Shown here: one piece after another, positions 10,941-21,938 of the stretch
Layout of the letters: each line of letters begins with the position of its first letter
Numbering within the stretch: the stretch's first letter is position 1
DNA from: Thermomucor indicae-seudaticae
Taxonomy: Eukaryota; Mucoromycota; Mucoromycetes; Mucorales; Lichtheimiaceae
DNA: 64,000 nt
Direction: 5' to 3'
Assembly (NCBI GenBank): GCA_000787465.1
Contig: JSYX01000138.1
Coordinates: 1 to 64,000, forward strand
Translations under genes and position numbers: made by a program
The notes under the pieces: generated by a model
What the model was told of the DNA's origin: nothing
The model's input: only the letters and a program-made list of their open reading frames with translations
Database searches by the model: none

Positions 10941-10988
10941 GTCATCATTCTATTTTCAAGGTCCGGAAATTGGTCCGAAGTGCGTGCT
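10941..10988 (-). repeat. Right terminal inverted repeat of MULE
   Basis: Partner of the repeat at 8667-8720. It lies about 100 bp from the SR-protein start codon, so the element end may now form part of that gene's 5' region. Confidence 0.6.
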
Positions 10989-11086
10989 CGGGCGTTCGGG
11001 ATACGTCATCATCCTGCAAAAGGAATCATTTCTGCGAGAATTTTTTTTCTTTCACCTTCTTCCGTCATTCCTAAAAGAAAGACATC

Positions 11087-12179
11087 ATGAGAACCACATT
11101 GTTTGTCGCCGGCTTTGGCTCCAGAACACGTGCGAGAGATTTGGCATACGAGTTTGAAAGGTACTTTTCAACAACCACTCAGACTTTCTTCGACGAGAAC
11201 GATCACACTTTTCCAAACGTCGAACGTCGTCGGAACGAGCGAGCGATCCGTTGATCGAGATGAAAGCTGTGCGGTTAGAAACCAGACGAGCCCACGAATG
11301 CTTTTGTCTTGGTTAGATGACGAATTCTGCGGTCTCCCTAGCTCCAGTCTCGCTTTGCTCCACGACGGTCTCTTTCTCTCTCTTCTCGTCTCTCTGTGTG
11401 TCTCTCCCGTTTTTTGACCAGACGACTAACGATTTGCCTCCCTCCTCCTATTCTTTGCATTTATCCTTCTGTTTCTGGGGCATCGTCATCATCAAGATAT
11501 GGACGCCTCGTTCGTTGCGATATTCCTGCACCCAAGACCTATTCTTCCAAGCCGTAAGTAAAGGAATTGGGAGCGCCAAGACAATGCAACATATTGCTCA
11601 CCAGCAAGAGGTGCGTAAAACAGTTACGCCTTTGTAGAGTTTGAGGACCCTCGTGATGCTGAAGATGCATTCAACGAAATGCATGGCAGACGTATTGATG
11701 GCTACACGATCAGCGTCCAGGTAGGTGATGGTGGCAGATGCGCCATCTTGGGGAAATTGCCATCATTCTAAAGCTCAACCCGAAACTAGTGGGCTAGAAA
11801 TGCACCCAGTGCTTCGTGGCGCTTTGATCACCGCGTTGGCTCGCCTCCCAGCCGTCGCCCTCGCTCGCCAAGCCCGCGCCGCTACAGTCGTTCGTACGGT
11901 GGTCCTGTGCCTGGCCGTGGTCGCAGTCGCTCGCGTAGCCCCTACTATCGTGGTCGCTCGCCTTCTCCTCGTGGTCGCTCGCCTCCGCCTTACAGTCGTC
12001 GCTACGACTCCCGCTCTCGTTCGCCTCCTCGACACCCTGACGAGCGTTACCCTCCTGCTGAGCCCGCTCCGCGCTCGCGCTCGCGTTCGCCTGCCTACGA
12101 TACACGCCGCGAATCCAGATCCGCCACTCCCCCTCCCAGAAGATCGCCATCACCCCGCTCTCGTAGCCCTGAACATTAA
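11087..12179 (+). CDS. Srp1-type SR splicing factor, 4 exons
   Basis: Exons 11087-11160, 11497-11553, 11624-11720 and 11790-12179 give 205 aa. Residues 1-80 form one RRM: RNP2 is TLFVAGF, followed by ARDLAYEFERYGRLVRCDIP and RNP1 YAFVEFEDPRDAEDAF, very close to fission yeast Srp1 (RARELAYEFE, RCDIP, AFVEYEDSRDAEDAY). Residues from about 90 on form an RS domain rich in SRSPS, RSRSRSP and RGRSP. SR proteins bind pre-mRNA enhancers and recruit spliceosome components in the nucleus; serine phosphorylation controls them. Intron 1 is 336 nt, several times longer than other introns here, and pyrimidine-rich; SR genes often autoregulate through such introns. A long opposite-strand frame over the RS region is a composition shadow. 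Confidence 0.9.
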
Positions 12180-12410
12180 GAGGTTGTTTTTTCTGACAAA
12201 AAAAGACGGCTCTTTTTCTTTTCTCTACTCTCGTGCATAGCCCAAGTATCATCCCATTTTTCTTCTTTTCTTTCAATGTCTTTCTCTAAATGACGCGTTG
12301 TAGCCCTCTTTCTCATTTTCTCTTGTTGTTGTTGAGATGCAGAACAAAATGAGGTGGAACAGGGAGACCTTTGCATTTTATGAAATGTGAGTCGCGTAAA
12401 TTATCCTTAT
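12180..12410. other. Convergent 3' flank
   Basis: Short T-rich interval between the plus-strand SR gene and the minus-strand regulator. It must hold both polyadenylation regions. No gene seen. Confidence 0.4.
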
Positions 12411-14212
12411 TTAGATGGTTATATTATGTGAAGAGATCTTTTGCTGAATTTTCTGGATGAAAGGTCGTGTCCTGGCAATGTCGCGTACTGGTGTTGTTAG
12501 AATGACATTGAGCAAACGTCCAAGTCCAGTTAGAGCCGCTGCTTTTTGCTCCGTATCGTTATCAACATGGTATTCTAGAATTTCGCAAGCTTGCTTCAGT
12601 TCATGAATACAGGGTCGAAAATAGCAGTCGATATTCCAGGATGTAAAGAGGTCCACCAGAGCGAAAGCTGCCTTTGTGCATCGTTCGAGAGACAATGGGG
12701 TAGGTAAATAGGTTTGATGCAAAAGGATCCAGTGGCCATGATGGCGAATCCAATGCACATACGCGCACCGCGTTTCCCACATGTTGTTGGTAGTAGCAGT
12801 GTGGCGAGGCGGCAACAAGGCTTCCAGCGCTTTCAGCTTTTGTTCAATACGCTCAATTTCCTTGTACGGCACCTCGTTTCGGTCACTGGCAAAGCACGTA
12901 TGCCGAATATCGCGCGCGATCTCGCAAGCCTGGAACTCGAGCCATTGAAACAGACTCTGGGCATCATTATTGCGTGGGGCGGGGGGAGAGGCCAGGATCA
13001 CTTGGTAGGGTTTATCGTGGAAATGGGCTGCCGCGGTATCCAAGAAATACAAGAACCACCCAACGGATTGCATGTATCGCTTCGACGACAACAACACCGC
13101 TTGTTCCTGCTGCGCAAGGGCTTCAACCTGGTCTGGCGGCGCATACAGATTTAGACTAGCTGCCATTCGTGCAGCCATGCCGGAATACAGATAAATAACG
13201 GATGTGTTGCCGCTTTCGATATGATAAAGCACAAGATTGTATAATGCATGACATGCAATCACGCTCGGTGGGTCTTCGAAATAGACGGTTGAGATGAGCT
13301 CTTTGGCTCTCTGGTAATACTGATCGGCCAATCGAGTGCAATCGTCCTTGGAGAGAGGAAGTGCGTCCGAGTGCCAGCAGCAGGCGTGCAGGAGCATGTA
13401 GCAGAGTGTGGAGGTTCGCAAAAGCTCCAGTAAAGGCGTGCGGTGACGTTCCTCCACTGTCAGGAGCAAAGCCTCGCATTCTGGAATAGCGCCAAAGAGG
13501 AGACAAGTAGGATAGAGGTCAAATAGTCGACGCAGGGTGCTGTCGTCCAGCAGCTGAGCTGTGGTGGTAGTGGTGGTTGTGTTGGATGATGGATGTTCGG
13601 TGAGTAGACTGGTAAAGTGACTGAGCTTAATGGTAGGATAGATGGCATTATTGCGGGTTAGACAAGCGGGCTGTGGGGTGGTCGAGGCTGCGGAAGGAGG
13701 AGACGGGATAGTGGTATTGTCAAGCGCAAACTGAATCAAGGTTGCATAAATATCTTCTACATGATGCATATGCGTTTCTATAAATACACAACCCCCATGG
13801 GGCTCTTTACGGATTTCCCAGGGTCGGAGTGCCTCTGTTCGCAGCATTTGTTGCGGCGTCCTGTCCCGTTGGTCGTAAACAAGTTCTTCAATGAGGTCAA
13901 ACTCTTTAATGAGCGAGTGGATCTGATCCTCCAGATCAGAAAATCGTTCGCGCAAAGCGGTGCTCTCGAGATCACCTGGTCCGTCGAGGTATTCGCAAGG
14001 CACGTCGGCTTCCAGACATTGATCGCAGGTAGGTCGTGTACGGGAGCAACGCGAGCGCTGTTTTCGACATCTGCATCGAGAAACAGCAACAGTGAGTTAT
14101 CTCGGAGGCGAAACAGGTTTTGGTTGCTGGACCTTTGACAGGACAAGACTTGACGAATGCGTCGCTTAACAACTTTTTGTCCTGCAGCGGTTGCGTTTGT
14201 CTGCGAAGACAT
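12411..14212 (-). CDS. Zn2Cys6 fungal transcription factor, 2 exons
   Basis: Exons 14133-14212 and 12411-14070 give 579 aa. The splice falls inside the DNA-binding domain. Joined, it reads VLSCQRCRKQRSRCSRTRP then TCDQCLEADVPCEYLDGP, the six-cysteine binuclear cluster with spacing C-x2-C-x6-C-x6-C-x2-C-x6-C. A coiled segment (FSDLEDQIHSLIKEFDLIEE) follows, as usual for dimerisation. The middle region (LFDLYPTCLLFGAIPECEAL, YLYSGMAARMAASLNLY, GWFLYFLDTAAA) corresponds to the fungal-specific transcription factor domain. The protein should be nuclear and sequence-specific; its targets cannot be told from sequence. The donor (AAAG|GTCCAG) is weak but is the only join that completes the cluster. 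Confidence 0.9.
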
Positions 14213-14431
14213 TGATGATGTTCCATTCACGCTCAAAATGGAAATTGCTCTGTGCTCAGTGCACAAACAAAAGAGTCAAAAGGGACTCCGCTCTTGTCCC
14301 TCTCTTTTGTTATTAACCGAATAACGGATCAGCAACAAAGAGACTTTTTTATCTTGATTACGCGTCGCTCCATCATCCGTCTTTCTGACGGCCATCAGCT
14401 TTTTTACTGAATTCTAGAAATCAGGTACCTA
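14213..14431. promoter_or_regulatory. Divergent promoter region
   Basis: About 220 bp between the divergent start codons of the Zn2Cys6 regulator (minus) and the coiled-coil membrane protein (plus). It must contain both promoters. No specific element can be assigned. Confidence 0.5.
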
Positions 14432-17409
14432 ATGGTTCGAGACATCAACAACAATCGTGCCTATGAAAGCTATGAGCAAAGAGACGAGGTAAATTCGTCT
14501 GTTTTCTACGGTCAGTTATGTATTATCTGACGAGGAAGTATTCATGTGGTGTGGTCATGTTCATCAAGGAGGAGCTGACGGAGGAGGAAGCAAAGGTCAT
14601 GGTCGCAGACCTTTTGAATCTTCCCCAGGACGAAGTGCCCGATCTTGCCACCATCGAAAAGTGGTTGGAAGTCTTTGATCGAGCAGAAATGGAAACAGGC
14701 ACTGCTGTATTGACCGAGGCCCAGAAACGCTTGATCCTGAGTTTTCAAAAGGTGGAGAACCGAGACGTACATCTTGATCCATCTGACGTTGTCAGCCTCC
14801 TGGAATTGTTTCAGTCCCAGGAAATGGATAGCAATGTGCCAGAGAAAGCAACGTCAGAAGAATCTTTTGTCGGTGACCACAATACACTTGATAATGCGCG
14901 ACCACGATCCTCGAGAATATTAAACAATATTCCGACACGACCCAAATTAAAGCTGAGAAGGTCGGATGATTCGGATGGCGAAGGGGCTAGCGCTAGTGAT
15001 GGTCATCCATCTGCCGCTTCGACTTCAACTCTGGTATGTCTGAGGCTTTCTTTTTTGTTACATATGTCTTGCCGACAATTAAATGTTTCATTCAAGAGCA
15101 CAATGGATCACAATGAAGCCCGAGAGGACGACATTGGACTATATCGGGGGTCGCCTTTTTCACGGAACCTGTATACGAACCGTCGGCTGGACGACAGCGG
15201 GGCCTTTAGAGAAGACAAATATTTGAGAGGCTCACCTTCGATTCGTACTCGGTCATCTCGCGAGAAACTGTCTAAAAGAAGCATAGAAAATTTGGTTGAT
15301 GATGATGCCTGGACCGTAAGCAACGGAAGACAAGATGTTTGGATGTAATGGTGGGTTTTGTGCTTACGATGAGTCATGCTTAGTCTGAGGTTCGGCCCGT
15401 GCCTTCATATTCGGACTCTTCTCATTTACGCGATGGAAGCTTAGCGGAAAGGCGGCTCCGCGAATCCGAGCGACGGCTGGAGATAGTTTCAAAGGAATAC
15501 GATGATCGTATCGCACAACTTGAGCTGGATCTGGCAAACATGAAACATGAGATAGCGATTCAAAAGAAGATCATTGCAGAGCACAAGACGCAGGAAAAAC
15601 ATCGCTTGGATCAAATTCAGGAGGCACGTGTATTGCATTTTTGTTTCTTCCTTCCTTACCATCTGACCTCTTCAATAGCTGGAAAGCTTGCTGAATGATA
15701 GCAAAAGAAAACAGGACAAACAAAAGCAACAGTACGAACAAGCAAAAACGGAATTGGCCGAGAAAAACGGTATGTACAAACTAACTATAGCGTGTGGGGA
15801 GTCTGTATCGACTCATGTATTCTATTGAGGAAGATGAACTGGCAAAACTGCAAGGACTACTTGCTGATAACCAAGAGAAGCTTAAATCGGCTCAAACGCG
15901 ATGTGAGGAGGTACAACGTGAACTTGAAAGGAAAGAGCGTGAAAGAGAGCAGCTGGCTATGGTCCAAGCTCGCCTAGAGCAAGAATTGCAACAGAGGAGG
16001 GGAATCGAGTTTGAGCTAGAAGCTGAGATATCGCAGAAAGAAAGACTCGAGAAGATTATTGATCGTCTAGAGCAAGAACTGCAACAAAGGAGGGGAATCG
16101 AGTTTGAGCTAGAGGCTGAGGCATCGCAGAAAGAAAAACTCCAGAAGATTATTGATTGTTTGGAGAGAGAGAAGAGAGACCAAAAGCAAGGGATGACCGG
16201 GCTTGAGTTCAAGCTAGAGGCTCAGCTATCCGAGAATGAAACACTCAAGCAGATTATTGACGGCTTGAAGAGGGAAAAGAGAGATCAAAAGCAAGGGATG
16301 TCCGGGCTTGAATCTGAGCTACAGGCTCAGCTATCCGAAAATGAAAGACTCAAGCAGATTATTGATGAATTCAAGAGAGATCTTGATGAAGCGCGTGCAA
16401 CAGCAGGACAACAAGAAAGACATATCGCGGTAAGTCGATATTTCGCTATCATAATGTCATAAGTGGAGCATGACTCACTTAGTAGCTCATAGAGGTTGGA
16501 TGCTGAACTTGCTGTAAAGAACGCCGAAATGTCGATAGCGGCAGTTGAACAGTTGCAAAAAGAGTGCGCCAAATACGAGCTGCAAGCCCTGGAGGCGCAG
16601 GAGGAGGTCGAAAAAGGTACGGATAGTTTTGGTCACCTGCCACTCTGTACTGTTTTAAATCTAAGGATGCCATCGTCAGTGAAGAAACTGACACAGGAGC
16701 TCGAAAAAGAAAACGAAAATTTGCGCAAAATCGTGGAAACGCTACATGCAAGCAAAGCAGCAACGGCCGATAGTGCAGCTCAGACGAGTTTTACCCGTGT
16801 TGCAGGGAGAGAAACAGCAGTTCAATGTGATCACGCAGAGTTTGACGCCTGTCTGAATTGCGCACGCAAAGCAGAATCCTATGAGAACACGGTCCGTGTC
16901 TTGAACGAAAAGATAGAATCGCAAGCGCAAATAATTGAGCAGATGAGCAAAGCAAAAGGGGTGACGGTTGATGATATTGAGATACAAGGTAAGGCACAAT
17001 AGACTAGATGATCCCAGCTGCAGAGATGCTGATAGGTTGTTGCTGTCTGATAAAACGGTCAGAAGGTCCAAGGAACGCCAAGGTTCGCTATAGAATAACC
17101 GGACGTGCTCAACAGCTGGTGCAATCTATTTTGTATCATCTTTCCCGGAACGACGATAGGCTTTTTATAAGAAGGACTCTTCAAGCAGGACTCATTTTAG
17201 GGACAGTCTCCATCATCACTCTGCCTTTGTCGTCAATTATCCTTCAGCGGATCAATCCATGTACATACGGGCTGGCAGATTACCCTTCTGACAGCTTATA
17301 CGCCTCAAGCTTGGCTATGACAAGTTCAAGAAGCAGATTACCTGCCGAATGGTCCTTTTGGCTTCAACAGCTGTTGTTCACAGAGGAAGAACTTCGTCCG
17401 CCAACCTGA
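14432..17409 (+). CDS. Coiled-coil, tail-anchored protein with KASH-like end
   Basis: Exons 14432-14488, 14569-15033, 15097-15315, 15384-15629, 15679-15769, 15834-16429, 16493-16616, 16680-16988 and about 17024-17409 give some 830 aa. Residues 20-110 form an acidic helical domain (LTEEEAKVMVADLLNLP, VFDRAEMETGTAVLTEAQ). A basic Ser/Arg linker and a coiled coil of several hundred residues follow, with internal repeats. Near the end is one membrane segment (LQAGLILGTVSIITLPLSSI), then a tail of about 55 residues ending LFTEEELRPPT. One C-terminal transmembrane segment plus a short tail ending in Pro-Pro-Thr is the layout of KASH proteins, which bind SUN proteins across the nuclear envelope. The KASH call is inference; a Golgi or ER golgin-like tether is the alternative. 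The join near 17000 is uncertain. Confidence 0.6.
15971..16366 (+). repeat. Tandem coding repeats in the coiled coil
   Basis: Two 93-bp units (15971 and 16064, 31 residues, core LEQELQQRRGIEFELEAE) are followed by two 105-bp units (16157 and 16262, 35 residues, core KRDQKQGM and LSENE-LKQIID). Units within each pair are nearly identical at DNA level, suggesting recent duplication. Unit lengths are multiples of three, so the frame is kept, but 31 and 35 are not heptad multiples, so the coil register must be interrupted or use hendecads. Confidence 0.85.
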
Positions 17410-17760
17410 TTCTTTTTTTACCATGTATACAACAACATGCCCACCGCCGTTTAGTCACATCTATCTCTCTTTCTTTATATTAATTACACCTGTTCATCTA
17501 ACAATTTGCGTATACCTGTAAATATCTCCCAGATTTGTAACGTGTGCACCAATAGTCCTGTAATTTTCGGCTCTCTTTAACATCGCTATTTCTGTACACT
17601 TCGAGCGAATCAGCGGTCTTTATGTTTGTATGGTCTACGGTCTTCCAGGAAAGACAAGTGATATACATATCCAAAAACATATCAAAACCGAAAGGGTAAG
17701 CACTCCGGATGCTTTAAAAGCAAAAAGATCATCTCTCGGATATCTTTGTTGTTGAGTTAA
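17410..17760. other. Convergent intergenic region
   Basis: Holds the 3' flanks of the coiled-coil gene (plus) and the AIF-like gene (minus). No coding sequence is supported. Confidence 0.4.
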
Positions 17761-20371
17761 TTAATCCAGCTTGTGTTTCTGTTGTCTCTCAGGCACAATG
17801 AGCGGTATCTGGAGTGGATCGGCGCCTGCGCGAACTTCAGACGCTTTTGGCATCTTGCCAATACGGAGCTAAACGAAAAGCGACAAGCTCAGTGTAGTGG
17901 ACGACCTTTTAACTTGAAAGCAATGAGCAAGAAAGACACTTACCAGTTCAGCACAGTAGCTGACGATCGGGTCTTTCATATACGAACATATGGCTAAGAC
18001 CTCGTCACCCTCTAGATATTTAACGGATATACTTTTGAGACGACAAAGCGGGGGAAAGGCAAAAGAGATTCTGAGATTACAACACTTACTGACGAAATAA
18101 CCAACAAAGGAATAATTATCGACGTTGGTTGTATTTCCTTGAACAATTACATCGTCAAATGTCTTTGCGTAGCCTGCATAACGTAGACTTGCACCAAATT
18201 GGACCTGAAAGAAAAGAAAAGAGGTTAGAAAGTGAAGAGGAGGTAGGAAGGGGACGTTTATACCGTCCAAAAGTAAGGCACATGGACGAACGCCTTGGGT
18301 TCCTTTTTGGCAATGGTCATTGCTACGGTTCTACCCGTGTTTTCAGCATAGCCCCAGTGTTCGATGCGGAGCTGTTCACCGGTATGTTGGTAAGGAAACG
18401 TTGCAACGTCACCTGTCATATGAACAACAAATGAGAGAGGATACGTTATGATAACAATGATCATGTGTCTGAGCCAGGTATTTCCATACCTATGGCATAA
18501 ACGTTATCTGTTCCAATGACCCTGAAATACTTGTCGACAATAAGACTTCCGTCATCGGCTTTGGCAAGATCCTTGTTGTTTACGAGATAATCTGTTTGCG
18601 GACGAACACCCACGGCGACAATGACATAGTCTGCCTCGACAGGCTCGCGTCCTTCAATCAAGACGCTGCCCACCGAGCTTGGGTCATCCTCTAGTTATAT
18701 GTATGTAGCAAGCAAGGTTAGTTAATCCTTGTATCTAAGCGTCTCTTTTCTTTTGCATTACTTTTTGGTTCAAAGCCTTTCACTTTGGCTTCGGTGACAA
18801 ACTGGACTCCTTTGGACTGGTGGCGTCTCATCAAGGCTTCTCCAATACGTTCTCCCAAGACTCGCTGAAAGGGTACTTTGCTTTTGCTGATAATGGTTAC
18901 CTTGCCTGCTTTCTTTTCGGTAATGGCTGCACCCAATTCCATGCCAATAAATGAAGAGCCGACAATGGCGACGCTGGGCAATTGTCCGTTGAGTTGTTCT
19001 TTCAGCGCATTGAGGCCTGATAGAACAAAAGAGAGAAGAGTTAGACACTTTTCGAAATCTTGGGGATTCCCCATTTTACCTTGAGATAGTTTCTTGTTAT
19101 TGTCCACCATACGAATGGTGAAAATGTTCTTTAAATGCTCGCCTGGCAAACCAGGCAACTTGGGCTAAACAAGCCCAAAAGACAGTTAGACTGCACATTG
19201 GCCAAGCTTCTCTTTCTCATACATACCCAACCGCCAGAGGCAAGAATAAGATGATCATAGTGCCACTCTTGGCCGTTGCTCAGTTTGACCTTCCTGTTGT
19301 GTATATCAATGCTATCCGCATCCTGACATTTAGAAAGGTTAATTCTAGTGAGACAACGAGTAGTGAAGGAAACTTGCCGTGGCCAGGTCAAACTCGATAT
19401 CGAGATCATCCCAAAACTTCTTTGGACGCAAAGTGATTTGATCCGCAGTCTCGAGCCCATATTGCTTCGAAATTTTGATTCTATCAAAATAGAAAAAGCG
19501 TGAGATAGTTTCTTTCTATTGCTTCCAAGTCTCACCTGTCGACGGGATAATAGGCCTCACGGGAAACAATACGAATTCTACCCTTAAAGTTCTCCTGCAT
19601 TATCTGTTGGTTTTCGCTGCCGTCCAAAAAGAGGGAAGATCACATATTACCTCTCGTAGTTTCTGTGCTGCTGCTGCACCACTAGCTCCTCCTCCAATAA
19701 TCACCACTGTTTCCTTACATTCGTTTGGCTCGTACTTGGCGCAGGGTGGATGACGACGCGTGGACTTGAGCGACTCTTCATCAACCAGGACGTACACGCC
19801 GCCTTCCTTGACGACCACCTCGTACTTTTGCAAACTGTCGAGCGCCGGTGCATCCTCTGTGATCAATAATTTAACGCTTTTGATCTGTTAGCGATATCGC
19901 CAACACACTCAGACTTACCTACGTCGCCTGTCTTTACGTTGAAACAAGCACCGTGCCATTTACTGCTTTATGCTTTATATTAAGCCATATCGGATAGAGT
20001 GTGCTACGGACTCACCACATAAGACGGCCATCCGATGATAGCGGAGCCCCAATCAAAGGTGCACCTATCCAAGAAAAGTTCATAACAGATATCAAACTCT
20101 GAGGCAGGCGCCTCTGAGGCAGGTGCCTTACCGTAATGTGTGCATTTCCCAGACGTTGCGTAATATTTGCCACCAAGACGAGTCAAAAGGAAACTGAGCT
20201 GATCATTCACCTTGACTTCCTTTCTATTATCAGCGGTCAAGACTGAGAAAAAAAGCTCAATCCGTCACTCTCTGTTTTGTATGACCTTTCCATGTCCTTT
20301 AGCTCATTTGGAGTGGCAGCCAGAACCTCCTGGACTCTGGTACGAGCACTCTTTGCTTCATGAGACGACAT
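17761..20371 (-). CDS. Rieske-type AIF family oxidoreductase, 15 exons
   Basis: Fifteen exons (first 20286-20371, last 17761-17868) join in frame to 574 aa, resembling AIFM3. A Rieske domain opens the protein: GKCTHYGAPLIGAPLSSDG and CKWHGACFNVKTGDV carry the Cys-x-His and Cys-x2-His ligands of a [2Fe-2S] cluster. An FAD-binding Rossmann motif (VVIIGGGASGAAAAQKLRE), an NAD-binding motif (VAIVGSSFIGMELGAA) and the second FAD motif (TDNVYAIGDVATFP) follow. The C-terminal reductase domain includes HWGYAENTGRTVA and GYFVKGDEV. The enzyme should pass electrons from NAD(P)H through FAD to the iron-sulfur centre; partners are unknown. No clear mitochondrial leader is visible at the chosen Met. The intron 19323-19377 starts with GC (ACG|GCAAGT). 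Confidence 0.88.
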
Positions 20372-20593
20372 TCTACGGAATACCGAAAGAAACCGATGCA
20401 TCAAAAAAATTGACGGGGAATTTTCCTTTGGGCTTATAAATCTGTTTGATCAAATGACGCCATGATGATGCTTTTAATCATTTCTGTTTGAAGGTGTATA
20501 TCGATACACAAGGTAAGGAAAAAGAAGAAAAACTACAAGTCAAGCAAGATAGGAGAGAGTAAAAGAGGGACGGGCAAGAGAAGAAAGAGATTT

Positions 20594-21723
20594 TTAGTTG
20601 GAAGAAGCAATCTTGAACTTTCCAGAGCTAAACTTGCACTCATCGGAGCTCTTGCTCGAAGAGACGGTGAGGACATAGTAATAGTTGGCGTCGGTCGAAA
20701 TATGTTCTTCAGGCGGGATAAAGTGGTCCTTGAGGGTGAACTGGTCAGTGAATCGCTCGTTGCCTTCCCAGATCGTGTCGACATATTGGGCCTCGTCTTG
20801 TTTGCCAGGGATTTCCTTGTACAAGTCGACTTTCAGGAGCGATTTGGTTTGCGAAGTCTTGTCACGGCTGACATTGATACGGACATGGTCACCGATCTTG
20901 GTTGTCTGGCCATCCTTGGGGTAATCGACCGTGAGACCAAAGCAGCCCCTGAAGTGATCCGGGTGGTAGACCGCCTCATCCTCCAGGTTCTCGGCGTAAT
21001 AGCTGATGCCGTCCGAGTTGGTGTGGACCGCAGTCGAGACCTTGAAGGTGTGCGAAGTCTCGATACAGTCCGGACCGTGCATGCCGTTCATGTCGTTGGT
21101 GACCCAGACACTGTAAAAATTTGGGTTATGAGTGTTCTATAAAAGGCAACTTCTGCTCATTAAAAAGATATACCGGTAGTAGTAAAGACCAGCCGTGGCG
21201 TTCTGCGGGATCGAGGCGCTGATGCTAGCTTGTTGATTCAAGGCGTAGCTGCCAGTCCAGACGTTTTGAACGTATTGTGCTTGACCGTTCGAAGACACGG
21301 AGTAAAGCTAACGTACAAAGAAACAGGGTCGGTCAATCAAACTGTTTTTGTTTGTTTGTTTCATATGACTCACGTCAAGACCGGTGATTTCCTTTTGATG
21401 TTGATCAGGTACACGAGCTATTTGCGCTCGTTGTTAGGGAAGGGCAATGTTGCATCACAACCAACTTGAGCCACTTACTGACTGTCACAGTAACTTGACC
21501 ACCGGCGACACCGACAGTGTTGTCTTGAGGGGAAGTGACGCTCAAGCCTTAAATTGCAGAAAGCAGTAGTCAGCGTACCCGAGCGATCAGTAATCGAGAT
21601 GTTGTCGCATCAAAGGTTACCTTGGCACCATTGTTCAATGGCATCAGCGTATGCATCACCCCGAGCCAGAGATGCCAAGGAGGACAAGAGGAAGATTGAA
21701 GTTGCAGCAAGAGAAAACTTCAT
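20594..21723 (-). CDS. Secreted protein with tandem Kre9/Knh1-like domains
   Basis: Exons 21621-21723, 21479-21547, 21374-21417, 21174-21307 and 20594-21110 give 288 aa. A clear signal peptide (MKFSLAATSIFLLSSLASLA, cut near GDA) opens it. Two beta-sandwich-like segments follow: SVTSPQDNTVGVAGGQVTVT with QNATAGLYYYRVWVTND, then GLTVDYPKDGQTTKIGDHVR with ISTDANYYYVLTVSSS. This P-x-x-G ... aG-x-x-v pattern and the Y-Y-R-V strand match the Kre9/Knh1-type Ser-Thr-rich fungal surface domain. No GPI signal is seen, so it is probably secreted to the wall or medium. Role in wall glucan or adhesion is inference from the family. Confidence 0.55.
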
Positions 21724-21938
21724 GGTTATATGCAACAACGTGCGCGTAAAGAAAGAGTTGAAAAGGAACGGTGAACCGGGAGAAAGAAGCAAGGAAGGAG
21801 TTCTTCAAAGGAAAGAAAGAAAAAAAATAGTTACATTTTGTGGGTCACCTTAATGTCGCACAAGAAGAGTACCATCGTTAATGAGTGCCGACAGAAAAAG
21901 GACCATCTTTATTTTTATCTTTGTGTTTTCCTACTCGA

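Larger units (their letters stand above)
8667..10988 (-). mobile_element. MULE-type DNA transposon, degenerate
   Basis: Inverted repeats of about 50 bp (8667-8720 and 10941-10988) bracket a MULE transposase gene on the minus strand. Inside each repeat about 39 positions match with roughly three differences, plus a shared outer 10-mer (GCACGCACTT). The right end sits about 100 bp upstream of the SR-protein start codon. I could not find a convincing 9-bp target-site duplication, so the exact ends are uncertain. Internal stop codons mean this copy cannot move on its own. Confidence 0.65.

Noticed and set aside
11775..12276. Long minus-strand frames opposite the SR protein
   Set aside because: They are made of Arg/Ala/Thr or Glu/Ser/Asp runs, as expected from the complement of an RS repeat, and lack start context and splice partners.
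12714..13506. Frames opposite and within the Zn2Cys6 regulator gene
   Set aside because: The minus-strand 530-codon frame explains the region; the others are shadows.
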